DNA from: Anagrus nilaparvatae | Lineage: Eukaryota > Arthropoda > Insecta > Hymenoptera > Mymaridae | Direction of reading: 5' to 3' | Assembly (NCBI GenBank): GCA_022575985.1 | Contig: JAKSXM010000014.1 | Location: 23,374,001-23,438,000, forward strand | DNA: 64,000 nucleotides | Shown: piece after piece, positions 12,444-22,850 of the stretch | Layout: each line of letters starts with the position of its first letter | Numbering within the stretch: the stretch's first letter is position 1 | Notes under the pieces: generated by a model | Database searches by the model: none | Told to the model about the DNA's origin: nothing | What the model saw: only the letters and a program-made list of their open reading frames with translations | Program-made: the position numbers and the translations under genes

Positions 12444-13856
12444 TAAGTTAAAAATGGTAGAGAGAAATAAACCATTTTTGTAAATATTTTTCGACCAAAA
12501 TTGCAAGATTTTTCTCTATTGAAACCGGATCGACTTTTATACATCAGTCAAATCAGACAAATTTTGGTAAAAACACACTTTCTCAAGAATGATTCGAATA
12601 TATTTGAAATTATCACAAAATTTTGCTTTTATTGTGGTATGAACCTATTTTAAATGAATCAATTGAATGAAGGAATCGTATTGCGGGAGTTCCAGCTTTT
12701 TGTTCCTTGGACCTGAAATGCCACCATTTATTGAGTTCAGGTACGTTCGCGTGTTATTAGCCCACCTCTAGCTGTGCATTTAGGGGTGTACTTAAACAAA
12801 GTTGAGATCAGATATTCAGGCTGGCGTAGACGAATGATTTTGTACATAATTATATATTTAAAGTAGAGCCTACGCATTTTACAATTTAACCACACTAACC
12901 TTTCGCGATAAGGAGTAATGTGTGTATCCCTACGAACTCTAAAGATGTACTTTAGGCATTCATTGCTTAATCTTTGAATTCTGTCCTTGTATTGAAGTTT
13001 CTTGAACAATCAAGATATAAAACAGAACAGCAGTCCAAGTGAGGAACTACTAAAGCTTGTACAAGCTTAATGCGAAGAGCCTCCGTGGAACGTGGTGCAT
13101 TGCCTGATAAACCCGAGTGTACAGAGGACCGTATGTATCTTTTTACCTACTAATATGACTTTTAGCGCAGTTATTGATGTTATGAGCCGCTGATGAAAGC
13201 ATCTGAATTGCTTCATTTACTTTCTCCGGAGATATTTGCACGTAAACCTGTAAGTCGTCTGCGTACAAATGATGGTAGATGTCAGCATCAAGATGTAGTT
13301 ATCAAGATGTAGTTTGATGTCAATTATGTTAAGACAGAATAGGAGGGGGCGCAGTACAGACCTTTTTGGAACGCAAAGATTAACTCCAAGTGGGCCAGAG
13401 GAAGAAGTTTTCAAGATGACTTGTAATTTTCTGTTCTGGAGGTAAGATTTGATCCACAGCAAAGCTTTTTTTGAGAAACCCATAGACTTTAACTTTAACT
13501 ATAAGTTTCGATGGTGCTATGGAGAACAATGCCTTTATTAAATTCAAATTGTAGCAGTAATGTTATTAGTGTTTTGCTCTTGCCAAACCTTATGTTCTCT
13601 GTCAATTTTAAAACAGCTTTCTGTACTGCTGTAAGGTATAAAACCGGTCGGTAATGGGTCAAGTAGTTTGTTCAGACTTAAATAGTTGGTATTCTAATCA
13701 TGAGCTAGTTTTTCAAGAACATTTGATAGGAAGCATAGAATAGCAACAGGGCGAAAGTCTGATGGTGCAGATGGAGTAGAGGTCTTTTTGATGGCTACCA
13801 GTAACGATTTTAACATGGAACATGTTTATAGGGAGGGGTACTTCAGAACTGGAAAA

Positions 13857-13995
13857 TTAAGGGGGGGGGGGGAGGGTCAAATTTGTCCTTTTTAAGGGGG
13901 GGGGGTCAAATATGTCCTTTTTAAGGGGGGGGTCAAATTTGTCCTTTTTAAGGGGGGGGGGGCAAATTTGTCCTTTTTAAGGGGGGGGATCAAAT
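13857..13995 (+). repeat. G-rich minisatellite, about 5 units of 27-36 bp
   Basis: Units read TCAAATTTGTCCTTTTTAA followed by a G run. The G runs are 12, 10, 8, 11 and 8 bases at about 13861, 13896, 13925, 13952 and 13981. Confidence 0.9.
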
Positions 13996-14004
13996 GGGAC
14001 TTAG

Positions 14005-14335
14005 AATATTTTCGATTTAGGGACCTTTGGTGCAGAAGTACTTAGGGAGCATTGATGCAGAAGTACCTAGGGACCTATGGTGCAGAAGTACCTAAAGACC
14101 TTTGGTGCAGAAGTACTTAGGGAGCATTGGTGCAGAAATCCCTAAAGACCTTTGGTGCAGAAGTACCTAGGGTAAAGAAGTCTCTAAAGACCTTTGATGC
14201 AGAAGTACTTAGGGACCTATGGTGCAGAAGTCCCTAAAGACCTTTGGTGCAGAAGTACCTAGGGCCCATTGGTGCGGAAGTACCTAGGGATCTACGGTGC
14301 AGAAGTCCCTTAAGACCTTTGGTGCAGAAATACTT
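14005..14335 (+). repeat. minisatellite, about 10 units of 30-31 bp
   Basis: The unit consensus is GGTGCAGAAGTACCTAGGGA plus CCTTT or CATT variants. The array follows a single GGGACTTAGAATATTTTCGA unit that matches the array of the other copies. The open frames on both strands here (14234-14443 and 14244-14426) are products of the repeat. Confidence 0.9.
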
Positions 14336-15720
14336 GGATATAAATATTGATATTATGAACAGAATAGATACTTTATTATCAGTGTTAGTTATTAGTGAAC
14401 ATGTTCCATGCTCGTTGGTTGTGTAGTTACACAAACCGGTCATAAGTTTTTTTATAAGCTGAAGGGAAACTCCCTCCTATAAGAGAGGCATTAAAATGCT
14501 TGACAAGATGTGGTCCAAGGAAGGGAAGTGACTTCGCGACAATTTTATGAGGTATGCCATCAGAACCAGTAGCTAGGGATGAGAAATGAGCTACAACAAG
14601 AATAACATCATTTAAGGTAACCCCTGTGAAACTAAAGCCACTGCTGGATGCTGAATCAATTAGTTCTAAAGATTCGTCGATATTTTTTATGGAAGAAGTA
14701 GAAACTCCTGCAAAATATGCATTAAGGTCATTTGGAGAAAATCCGTAAATATCACTACGAGGAGTAGGTAGCAGTCCTAGTTGTCTCGGTTCGCGCAATA
14801 TATCACGGTTATTGTCAATTGCCTCATCAAGTGTAGCACGTATAAATGTATTTCTATCTATTCAGTAAGCTGTATTAGCTCGCTTGAGAGAGAAGAGTTT
14901 TTTGAATTTAGATTTCGGTGCTCGATGGATTTACGTTTATGAATTAAAAAATTTAATATATCATTTATCCAGGGATGTTTGCTCTTTTGGGTTTGATAGT
15001 TTTGAATGGTTCCAATTCTTCAATCATAGTTTGAATTTTGTTGCTAAGACTAGAAACAGCAGTGTCTATATTAAAATCTGTTACGCTCAAATAACTCCAA
15101 TCAGATCGAATCAATGCCTCTTTGATAACCTCAGGAGTTATACTGTTTAGTTTTCTGTAAGAAAACGTTTCCTTAGAAATCCTAGGCAAAAATATCTAAA
15201 TTTCCACTTTAATAAAGTTATGATCAATCATGAAAGGAAGAATTTTTTTGTGATTATTACAAACTACATCATTGTTATCCACACATATTATGTCAATCCA
15301 AGTCTTAAAAATGCTAGAACCAGGTGGACGGCATGTTGCGCGATGATTTATTACCTGCAGTGATAACTCATTCAACAGGTCTTATACAAAAGAGGTGTTG
15401 CAACTGTCTATAAGCATATACGCATTGAGGTCTGCCATAATAATCTTGTGACTGTAGTTAGAGCATAGGTCACGTAGATTTGATAAAAATTGGGAATTAG
15501 CGTCAAAAGGTACATATGATGGTCGGTACAGGTGGCAGAGTTTCTGCATCTGTGATGCGACACATAAGGTATTCAAGTCAATCGTGTTTGCCACTTTTTG
15601 TTGTATTAGAGCGTGCTAAAACTGTGGCTCTTAAATTATTACGGATAAATAATACAACCTCGCTGCCTTGAGTATTTCGATCTTGTCTGATCGAACTATA
15701 GCCAGTGTTATAGTACTTGT

Positions 15721-17328
15721 TATAGAAGTAATCTCCATTTCAATATATTAAACAAAATTATTTGGCCGATAATTTTCTCAAAAATTTGTCCACAAAAACT
15801 GCAATTTTTTTTATATGAAAATATTTTAGCTCTGCAACAATGTTTAATAACAAAATTACAATAATTAAAGTATAAAAAATGGCTTTCATTTTGAGTGAAT
15901 AATACAATCACCTGCAATTACCTGTTAAAAAAATTGGCTATTAACTCAATGTGATCAATTACTAGTTGTCTTACCCTGTAAAAGCATTTGTGAAAGTATT
16001 AAATACATTATAAAAATCTAATTAAAAAAAATATATATCAAACACATATAGTATAAATGTGTATCAATAAAAATATTTTTCTGATAATAGACAAATTCTT
16101 ACTACACAAAATAATAATAATAATAATAATATTAATACAGTATAACAATGTTGCAATAATTCAATTACTCTTAAAAATTTATGTATATTGATAAATTACA
16201 TTTTCTTTTATGATTATCATGATTATCAGTATATTATAAATAAAATATATATTATAATGTACTACTGTTATTACTACTACTTTATATACATTAAGATTAA
16301 AGATAAGTTTGGAATGATTTTTCATTTATTTTTTTTTTCTCCATTTATAAAGAATTATTATTTTAATTAGATATTTAATATTAATGTGAACCTTCCATTT
16401 ATAATATTTTTTATCTCGAATACACTGCATTGTGAATAATTTTTAACTTGAATTATAGTCTTATTAGTTCATCAAGCAATATAGGGTTTCGAAATAGGGA
16501 ATAATATTTCATATATATTTGGTTTTTTTACTTCAAATTCGGATATTCCTGTAAAAATATGAAATTTTACAATTTTATTTTTATACTCATATTTAGGAAT
16601 ATTTTAGAAAATTTATAATTTTTTACTAACTACTGTTTATTTACTGTTTTTTTATTCACATGAAAATTTTTCTCTCTCTAAAAACTATTACCAGAGAGAA
16701 TTTCAATTTTTATTTTTAAACAATACAATTTTAAATAATTTAAAAACATAAACTAACAAAAAAACAACTCTTTTTATCTTATTTATAATGTTGCATGAAT
16801 ATCATTGATAAAAAGCATCAGTGACGTTGTACAATAACAATAATTATTCATAAATTTTAATTAAAAAAAAAAATTCATAACATATTGATGAAATTCATTT
16901 CTTTGATAATAATTTTTCTGATTTATTATCTTACGAGACTTTAATAAGATTAAACATATATAAATAATCAATAATTTAATAAATCATTAATTATTTTTGC
17001 ATAATAATTTATTAGCACATTTTTCAATACAATATTAAAATAACAGACAAAAATATTTATGACTTAACTAATTGGTTTGCTCAATGTACAAGTGTTTTTT
17101 GGCTAGTAGATCTATTTTTGTAAAAATTATGTGCAAAAGTTTACTTCCTAATTTAATGAGTATTTTATCAGATCCAGTTGGATCCATCTAAAATAAAATT
17201 TTTCAGGTCTGATAATTAAAAAAAAATTTCTTGTTTTGGATTCACTTAATTGTTCCTTAACATTTCCAATATTGACTTGTACTACTGATTTTTACCAGGA
17301 ACTTTTGATTTATCCTGTAGACTAAAAG
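15721..17328. other. AT-rich intergenic DNA, no gene seen
   Basis: A (TAA)n patch near 16110-16130 and A/T runs. Possible 5' remains of the LINE above 15720 were looked for and not recognised. Confidence 0.5.
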
Positions 17329-18120
17329 ACTTACAACTGATTTGTGTAAACACATCTAAATGCATGGAACATGTTTAATACAGCTAGGCTAGGTACAATA
17401 CATAAATGTTAAGCAACATTACAATAAAATATGCTATTTTTATAATTTGTAATTTTCACCTTTACTAGATGTTACGATTCTAAGCCCAAATTATCCTGAT
17501 TACCTAAACCCGTATTATTCCAAGTCCTTAAATCGAAATTATTCTAAGTCCCTTAATTAATCTGAATTCAGGCACGTATTCAATTATTTTAAGTCCCATT
17601 TGACCCACCCCCCCCCTTAAACAGGATAAATTTGACCACCCCCTTAAATCAAACATATTTGACCCCCCCCCCCTTGATTTTCAGATTTCCAGGTTACCCG
17701 TGATTAAACTTACAACCGGTTTGATAACTCACAAACAACGAACATGGAACATGTTTAATAATTTCAAGCTCCAATATCCAATATCCAATATTCTATACCC
17801 CTTTATCGAAATTATTCTAAGTCCCTAAACCTGAATTATTTTATATCGAAATTATTTTAAGTCCCTAAAGACCCTAACGCCGGATTCTTCTAAAATTGAA
17901 ATTGCATATTCTAAGTCCCAAAATCGAAAATATTCCAAGTTCCTTAACCTGAATTATTACAAGTCCGAACTATTCTAAGTCCCTAAATCCGAATAATTCT
18001 AAAATCGAAATTATTCTAAGTCTCATTTGAACCCCACCCCTTAAATCGGACACTTTTGACCCCCCTTCTCTTTATTTTTGGATTCCCAGGATACCTCTCC
18101 CTATAAACATGTTCTATGTT
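17329..18120 (-). mobile_element. two tandem copies of the minisatellite-bearing element, opposite orientation
   Basis: Read on the minus strand, the right unit (18120-17708) starts ACATAGAACATGTTTATAGG and ends AAACCGGTTGTAAGT. The left unit (about 17706-17329) lacks the first 20 or so bases and ends CAAATCAGTTGTAAGT. Both contain a G-run section with GTCAAAT words and then an array based on GGGACTTAGAATA.TTTCGA. An ATGGAACATGTTTA word lies near the end of each. These are diverged copies of the insertion at 13813-14447 with their own array contents. Confidence 0.65.
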
Positions 18121-18217
18121 AAAATTCTAAACTGAATAGATGAACTGTATAAATTCTGGTCTAAATTCAATATTTTTGAAGTCATATTTGTAAGTAAATA
18201 TGGGTAGGATATATATG

Positions 18218-18812
18218 GGCAATTATTTCTCAACCCGGCAACCCCCCCCCCTGTCCAAAAATGGTGGCAACTTAAAAAGATTTTGGTTTTCTAAAATTTC
18301 TGGAAGAAGTTTCGGATTTAGCAATTTTAAGGGTAATTATTAAATCCGAAACTACACGATCAAATCCCCTGATACTTGGCACACTTATTAATATCAAAAG
18401 AATACCATTTTGCACTAAAACTTTTTTATTTTGGATATGTAGGTTTAGAGATATCATCAGTCAAAAGTTGCAGTTTTTCACCCATTTTTAAAAACTACAT
18501 AGCACCCACAAAACTTTTTATGAAATCAACCAATTACCACGCAAGTGGTCTTACTTTCTTTGTTTTAATAAATAATAACTTTTAAGAGAAAAAAATTTGT
18601 AAAAACTTACCGTTAATCTACTTTTATTTCAATTTTTCTATTTTTAAAATGTCGACCTGCCGCCGCCCAGTGCCTAAAATGGGCACAGTAGATTTACAGA
18701 GTTGAAAAGGCCAAAGAGAATAAAAAACTAGACCTTTTTCCAGTCAATTTAAGAAAACCAGTTGCCACCATTTTTGGACAGGGGGGGGAGTGGCCGGATT
18801 GAGAAATAATCG

Positions 18813-18814
<2 letters not shown>
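18218..18814. mobile_element. non-autonomous TIR transposon, about 597 bp, in a TA-repeat
   Basis: Terminal inverted repeats of about 55 bp (18218-18273 and 18760-18814) both contain ATTATTTCTCAA, a C8-C9 run, and TGTCCAAAAATGGTGGCAAC. The element sits between short TATATA tracts, so a TA-type target duplication cannot be separated from the host repeat. The interior has a GC-rich patch (near 18660) and no transposase. Confidence 0.7.

Positions 18815-18848
<34 letters not shown>
18815..18848. repeat. (TA)n microsatellite
   Basis: About 17 TA units at the right edge of the preceding transposon. Confidence 0.9.
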
Positions 18849-18851
<3 letters not shown>

Positions 18852-18956
18852 TATATTCAAAAATTATTTTTTTGGGCCAAAAACTACCCTAATACATTGA
18901 CAAAATAAAGTAAGTTCTAAAGTAATTTGCCAAAAAAAAATAATTTTTGCATGTAA

Positions 18957-19222
18957 GAAGTTTCTTTTTTGTAAATATTCGAATAGCCAGGAAAAAATTC
19001 GACAATTTAAAAAAAAAAAATTTTATTTTAGACCGAAAAATAAGCGAGTTATCATTTTCAAGTTAAAGTACTGTATAATGACCCTAAAATTGGGATTTTT
19101 GAAAAATTTGTTAAAAAATCTTAAAATGATGATAACTTGCTTATTTTTCGGTCAAAAATAAAAATTTTTTTTTTAAAATCAGCTCATTTTTCCCTGGCTA
19201 TTCGAATATTGAAGAAGAAAAA
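18957..19222. repeat. large palindrome (arms about 100 bp)
   Basis: AATATTCGAATAGCCAGG (about 18975) pairs with CCTGGCTATTCGAATATT (about 19193). Further in, GACCGAAAAATAAGCGAGTTATCA (first 20 bases compared) pairs with TGATAACTTGCTTATTTTTC. The spacer of about 60 bp is not repeated. The block is continuous with the repeat-like DNA to its right. Confidence 0.75.
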
Positions 19223-19940
19223 TTTTTTGATTGACCCCTTAACCACTTATTGGCCAATATTGGTCCAATTATTACACATTTTCAGAGTCTTATATCTACG
19301 AACAGAAGCCAATACCATCGCCCAAATTTTTAGGGAATTTTTTTTAATATTAAAAGAAGCTTCCCTGAAATTTTCAGCCCTTAAAGTGCTCAGAGAAAAT
19401 TTTGGCAGACGATTAAAGTTGTTAAAAAATCGATATTTTCGGAAACAGCAAACTTTTAATTGCTTATATCTCCGGTTCATGAGAAGCTTTTTTAACGTTT
19501 AAGATCTCATTTGAAAGGTCTTTGCTAGACGTTTTTAATGAGACCAACCGGGAGTCTTTAGCTAATGATGCTGAGTCACAATTTAAGTTCAAAAATCAGA
19601 ATTTTTCGATAAAATAAATCTTACGTTAATCAATGCCAGTAAAAATCAACTCCATGAAACTTTTTGAAATTTTTTTTGGTAAAAGTTGAAAGTTCAAGGA
19701 AAAAAATGAGACCAGCCGGATGGAGTAATCCTTGAAGCCTAGTAAATTTTTGAAAATTGGCTAAAAACAGCTATTTTTGGACCATTTAGAGCTTGTATCT
19801 CGGCAACCCGTCCTGCAAAATGGCTGAAATTTTGGCTTGCTGAGTTTTTTATTACTTCAAACCACCCCTGAAAATTTGAGCTCGGTCGGAGTCATGGGTG
19901 CGCACACTTTTGTATGAAAAGTAATGGATATGCCCATATA
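19223..19940. repeat. unclassified repeat-like block
   Basis: The GC content is above background. The motif AATGAGACCARCYGG occurs twice (about 19537 and 19701) and in inverted form at about 9330, linking this block to the remnants at 3.2 and 9.3 kb. An open frame of 121 codons at 19137-19502 has an opposing frame and no recognisable domain, so I do not call a gene. The family is unknown. Confidence 0.4.
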
Positions 19941-21300
19941 TATCAGATGGTATGCTTCGCTCTACTCATTTTCAACAGCAGCTAGTTTATTATCTCAATA
20001 TATTGAGATATACTTAGAATAAGTCAGTTATTTAAAAAATTTTATAATTATTTCACAAAAAAACTACTCAGAAAAATGTAAAAAATTTTTTTCATTAAAT
20101 TTAAAATTTACAGAGATTAGTTAATTATTACATCAAAATTTAAAAGCTATTAAAACTTGAAACATTTTAGTAGTTATTTTATTTTATCTCGTATTTAATA
20201 AATCAAAAGTAAAATGTGGCTAAAATAAAAAAAAAAATTTTAATGAAAATTCTATAAAAAATTTATTTTAAAATCTTAATTTATAACGTTAAAATAAGTA
20301 ATTATATACTTTTTTTTAAAAGAATTTTTTAATACTTTTTTTTCCCAATACACTAAAAACTATTTTTCTGTATAAAAAAAAGCGATCAAATTGAGTGTAA
20401 AAATAACTTTAAAAAAAAAAATTTGTATTTTTATAAAAATTTAAATGTTTTATTAACATTATTTTGTAATCATTAAAATGACTTCATTAATAATATTAAA
20501 TATGAATGAATCAAAGAAGAAAGAATAAAAATTTTGAAATACTAAACTTTGTTATTATAATAAAAGCAATATCTTATTTATATTGACCCATATTATAAGA
20601 TAAATTTTTATTATTTTATGTTATCATTAAAAAACATTTTCATTATAATAATACAAAATACAGTTTAAAAATAAATTCTTTATATTTATTCAAGCAATTT
20701 GTATAGGTATACCTACTCTGCATACCTATTTTTTTGCTCATTTTTTAAAAATTTTTCTGACGTTTAAAGATTGTTTTTCAATGTCAACTATGTTGTATAG
20801 TTTTAGCATATCAATAAAAAAAACCCAAAAGTGTAATAAAAATACGTCATCGAGGCATCTGATTTTTAACAATAAAATGTATAATAAATTATTGAACTTT
20901 GATGACGTTCAGGTCAGTAAACCTTAAGATAAAAATTTAAAAAGCTGCACACACGTAATAGCTAATAAAATCTGGTAATTAATATTAATATTTTAAATTA
21001 TGCTTTAGGACCACTTTATAATAAACTATTCAACAAGCAGAGCGCGACTTTATTATCGAAATACATACATATGTGTATTACATGTACACGAACACGCAAT
21101 TGTTTATATACATAATAAATAAAACAGTATTATAAAGTTAGGTTAGTTTATATGAGCAAAAAAAAGAAAAAAAAAACAAGTATCTTTTTGCAATGTGTAA
21201 AAAATAATTCCCCTTTCGCCCCACCTTATTATATACACCAATACTAATAAGATTTTTTTATATACCGTCGACGTTATACTTCGTATAGTTGCCGAGCCAC
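19941..21300. other. AT-rich intergenic DNA upstream of TENT5
   Basis: Low-complexity A/T sequence with no supported gene. Sequence complexity rises after 21,000 on approach to the promoter. Confidence 0.5.
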
Positions 21301-21310
21301 TCGAAGACTG

Positions 21311-21344
21311 TCAGTGGGTGCCAGTCTGCGAGTCCAGTGAGTTC
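21311..21344 (+). promoter_or_regulatory. Inr + DPE core promoter, probably of TENT5
   Basis: An arthropod-type initiator TCAGT has its A at 21313. At exactly +28 to +32 (21340-21344) the sequence AGTTC fits the DPE consensus RGWYV. The spacing rule is strict for genuine DPE promoters. No TATA box is required in this class. The site lies in a locally GC-richer, non-repetitive patch upstream of the only long plus-strand gene. The link to TENT5 across a long intron is inferred. Confidence 0.5.
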
Positions 21345-22475
21345 TTTTTCCCCGTGTTTTAATCGCGGTTTTTGCAACTCCTGAGTTTCTCGTACCCTGT
21401 TTCAAAACTGTTCAAACTGTATTGTAATAATTATTTTAAAAAAATTAATTACTTTTTTTTTTGTTTCATTTAATTTGTTTTAATTAACAAAAGAAAATGT
21501 AACTGTTTTTCATATTCAAGTTTATCATCAAGAAAACTATTCCAGTGTCGATTTTAAGTTTTAAAACACACAAACAAATATTCATGCATTTGACCACCTT
21601 ATTAATTCATTTATTTTTGCAATAAATCAAATTTTATAAATAATTTTTTTTTTATTAAAAAATTATTTTTAATAAACTTATGTAAAATTTTTGGTGATAA
21701 TATTAAAATTAATAAAAAGTGCGCAAAAATAAGAAAAACACGTGTATTTAACCTTATAACTGCTGTGTAAGAGGAAATACATAATTTGTGTGTGGAAGAA
21801 AAAAAATTAGATGAAGAAGAACAACGGAACGTACAAGAACGTCTGCTACAGTGTATAAAGTTTTATAAAGTTGTATTAGTATAATATAAAAAAAAAGACT
21901 GCAAAACGGCATTTTAAGGGTGAAAAAAATATAATTTGAAATATACACGTGAATAATAGAAAAAATTTTGTAAAGGTGTGTGCTTTTCTGTTAAAAAAAA
22001 GTGATATTCAAAGAAAAGGTGTTTCTTGAAAGATCATAAGAGATTTGAAAAATAGGGAACGTGGAATTCAGAACGACCACCCCTATATATTTTAATACAT
22101 ATACAAAAGCCGTTCCAGTAACAAAAGGTCGAAGATCCCAGAATCACGCAGCTGCGTTCTGGAGATTCTCTGACATCTCATTTAATGTAAACAAAAAGTA
22201 TTAATTAATTAAAATAATTAAAGTTTAATAAGCTGTCATTACATATTATTTATGTAAAAGTGGAATTTTTCATTATTAAATAAAAGATTTTAAATAAAAG
22301 TGATCAAGTATTATTCAGTTGGCATATTGTATACAAAAAGGAGTTAAAGAAAATTTTGGAGCATAAGGAAAAAAATTAAATATATTTGTGTTTTTTTTTT
22401 GTTTAATTTTTTTTTTATATTTTTTATAAAGAAGAAGTTTTCAAGTATTTTAACATCGTGGGAATCACAAGACAT
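21313..22475 (+). other. probable non-coding first exon (5'UTR) of TENT5
   Basis: The exon starts at the Inr. A full-consensus splice donor GTAAGT begins at 22476 after AAGACAT. Sequence in between is more complex than the flanking DNA and has no long open frame. The only strong acceptor in front of a long coding exon on this strand is at 40254-40255. Other donors inside the interval are possible, so the exon end is uncertain. Confidence 0.35.
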
Positions 22476-22804
22476 GTAAGTTTTATTTTAATACATGATA
22501 TCATTTTTTATATCACTATCTATTTATTCGCACACATTTTTTTCATTTTAACACGAAAATTAAACTTTTGCGCAATATGTAATACAGAATGTCTAACGTA
22601 ATATAGAAAAATGAGTGTAAATTTTTAAACAAAAATCGTTAAAAAAAATTAAAAGGCGGGAAATTAAATAATAAAATTAACATATAATAATCTATTCATA
22701 TGTTTTTTTTTTACGTAATCTTATCTTTTTAAAATAAAAGAAATATATTAAAAAAATATAAAAATATTCTTATGTTTCTGGAAAGATCTTTATATTTCCA
22801 TTTG

Positions 22805-22850
22805 CTTTACTCTCGTCGATGAGGTCGAGAGTGCGCCGGAGCCGGGCGTC
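22805..22850. promoter_or_regulatory. GC-rich island with hairpin, candidate regulatory element
   Basis: ACTCTCG and CGAGAGT form a 7-bp stem around TCGATGAGGT, followed by GCGCCGGAGCCGGGCGTC. Such CpG density is exceptional in this window, but no function can be read from it. Confidence 0.25.

Larger units (their letters stand above)
13813..14447 (+). mobile_element. minisatellite-bearing insertion element, copy 1, inside the LINE
   Basis: The insertion splits the LINE frame exactly between ...SAYKK and SLLVAIKKTS..., so both edges can be read from the protein. It begins ACATGGAACATGTTTATAGG and ends with a near-palindromic hairpin around GTTGTGTAGTTACACAA followed by ACCGGTCATAAGT. Between them are two minisatellites. 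The same start, end and minisatellite words occur on the opposite strand at 17.3-18.1 kb. The flanks are T runs, so any target duplication (perhaps TTTT) is ambiguous. There is no coding capacity. A 3' hairpin and asymmetric ends recall Helitrons, but the required CTRR end is not clear. Confidence 0.7.
12660..15720 (-). pseudogene. decayed Jockey-type non-LTR retrotransposon (LINE) ORF2
   Basis: Fragments lie in the expected order on the minus strand. The endonuclease part (15.72-15.38 kb) shows SSIRQDRNTQG, EVVLFIRN and IIMADLNA. The linker before the RT is at 15189-14965. The reverse transcriptase start (14798-14450) shows GSDGIPHKIV and GSFPSAYKK. It resumes at about 13805 with PSDFRPVAIL and NVLEKLA, then a damaged VPKRSVLRPLLF (13483-13217). 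The catalytic YADDLQVYVQIS is intact in another frame (YADD at 13266-13255). The C-terminal region (13009-12737) reads RIQRLSNECLKYIF and TPYRERLVWLN, and a shifted frame follows with FQVQGTKSWNS. Frameshifts and stops throughout mean it cannot encode a working protein. A 635-bp insertion splits the RT at 13813-14447. The 5' part of the element appears to be missing. Confidence 0.85.

Noticed and set aside
14234..14443. Opposing open frames at the minisatellite
   Set aside because: They are generated by 30-31-bp repeats without stops and repeat the same peptide words.
19137..19502. 121-codon frame in the repeat block
   Set aside because: It starts inside a palindrome arm, has an opposing frame of similar length, and no domain is recognised.
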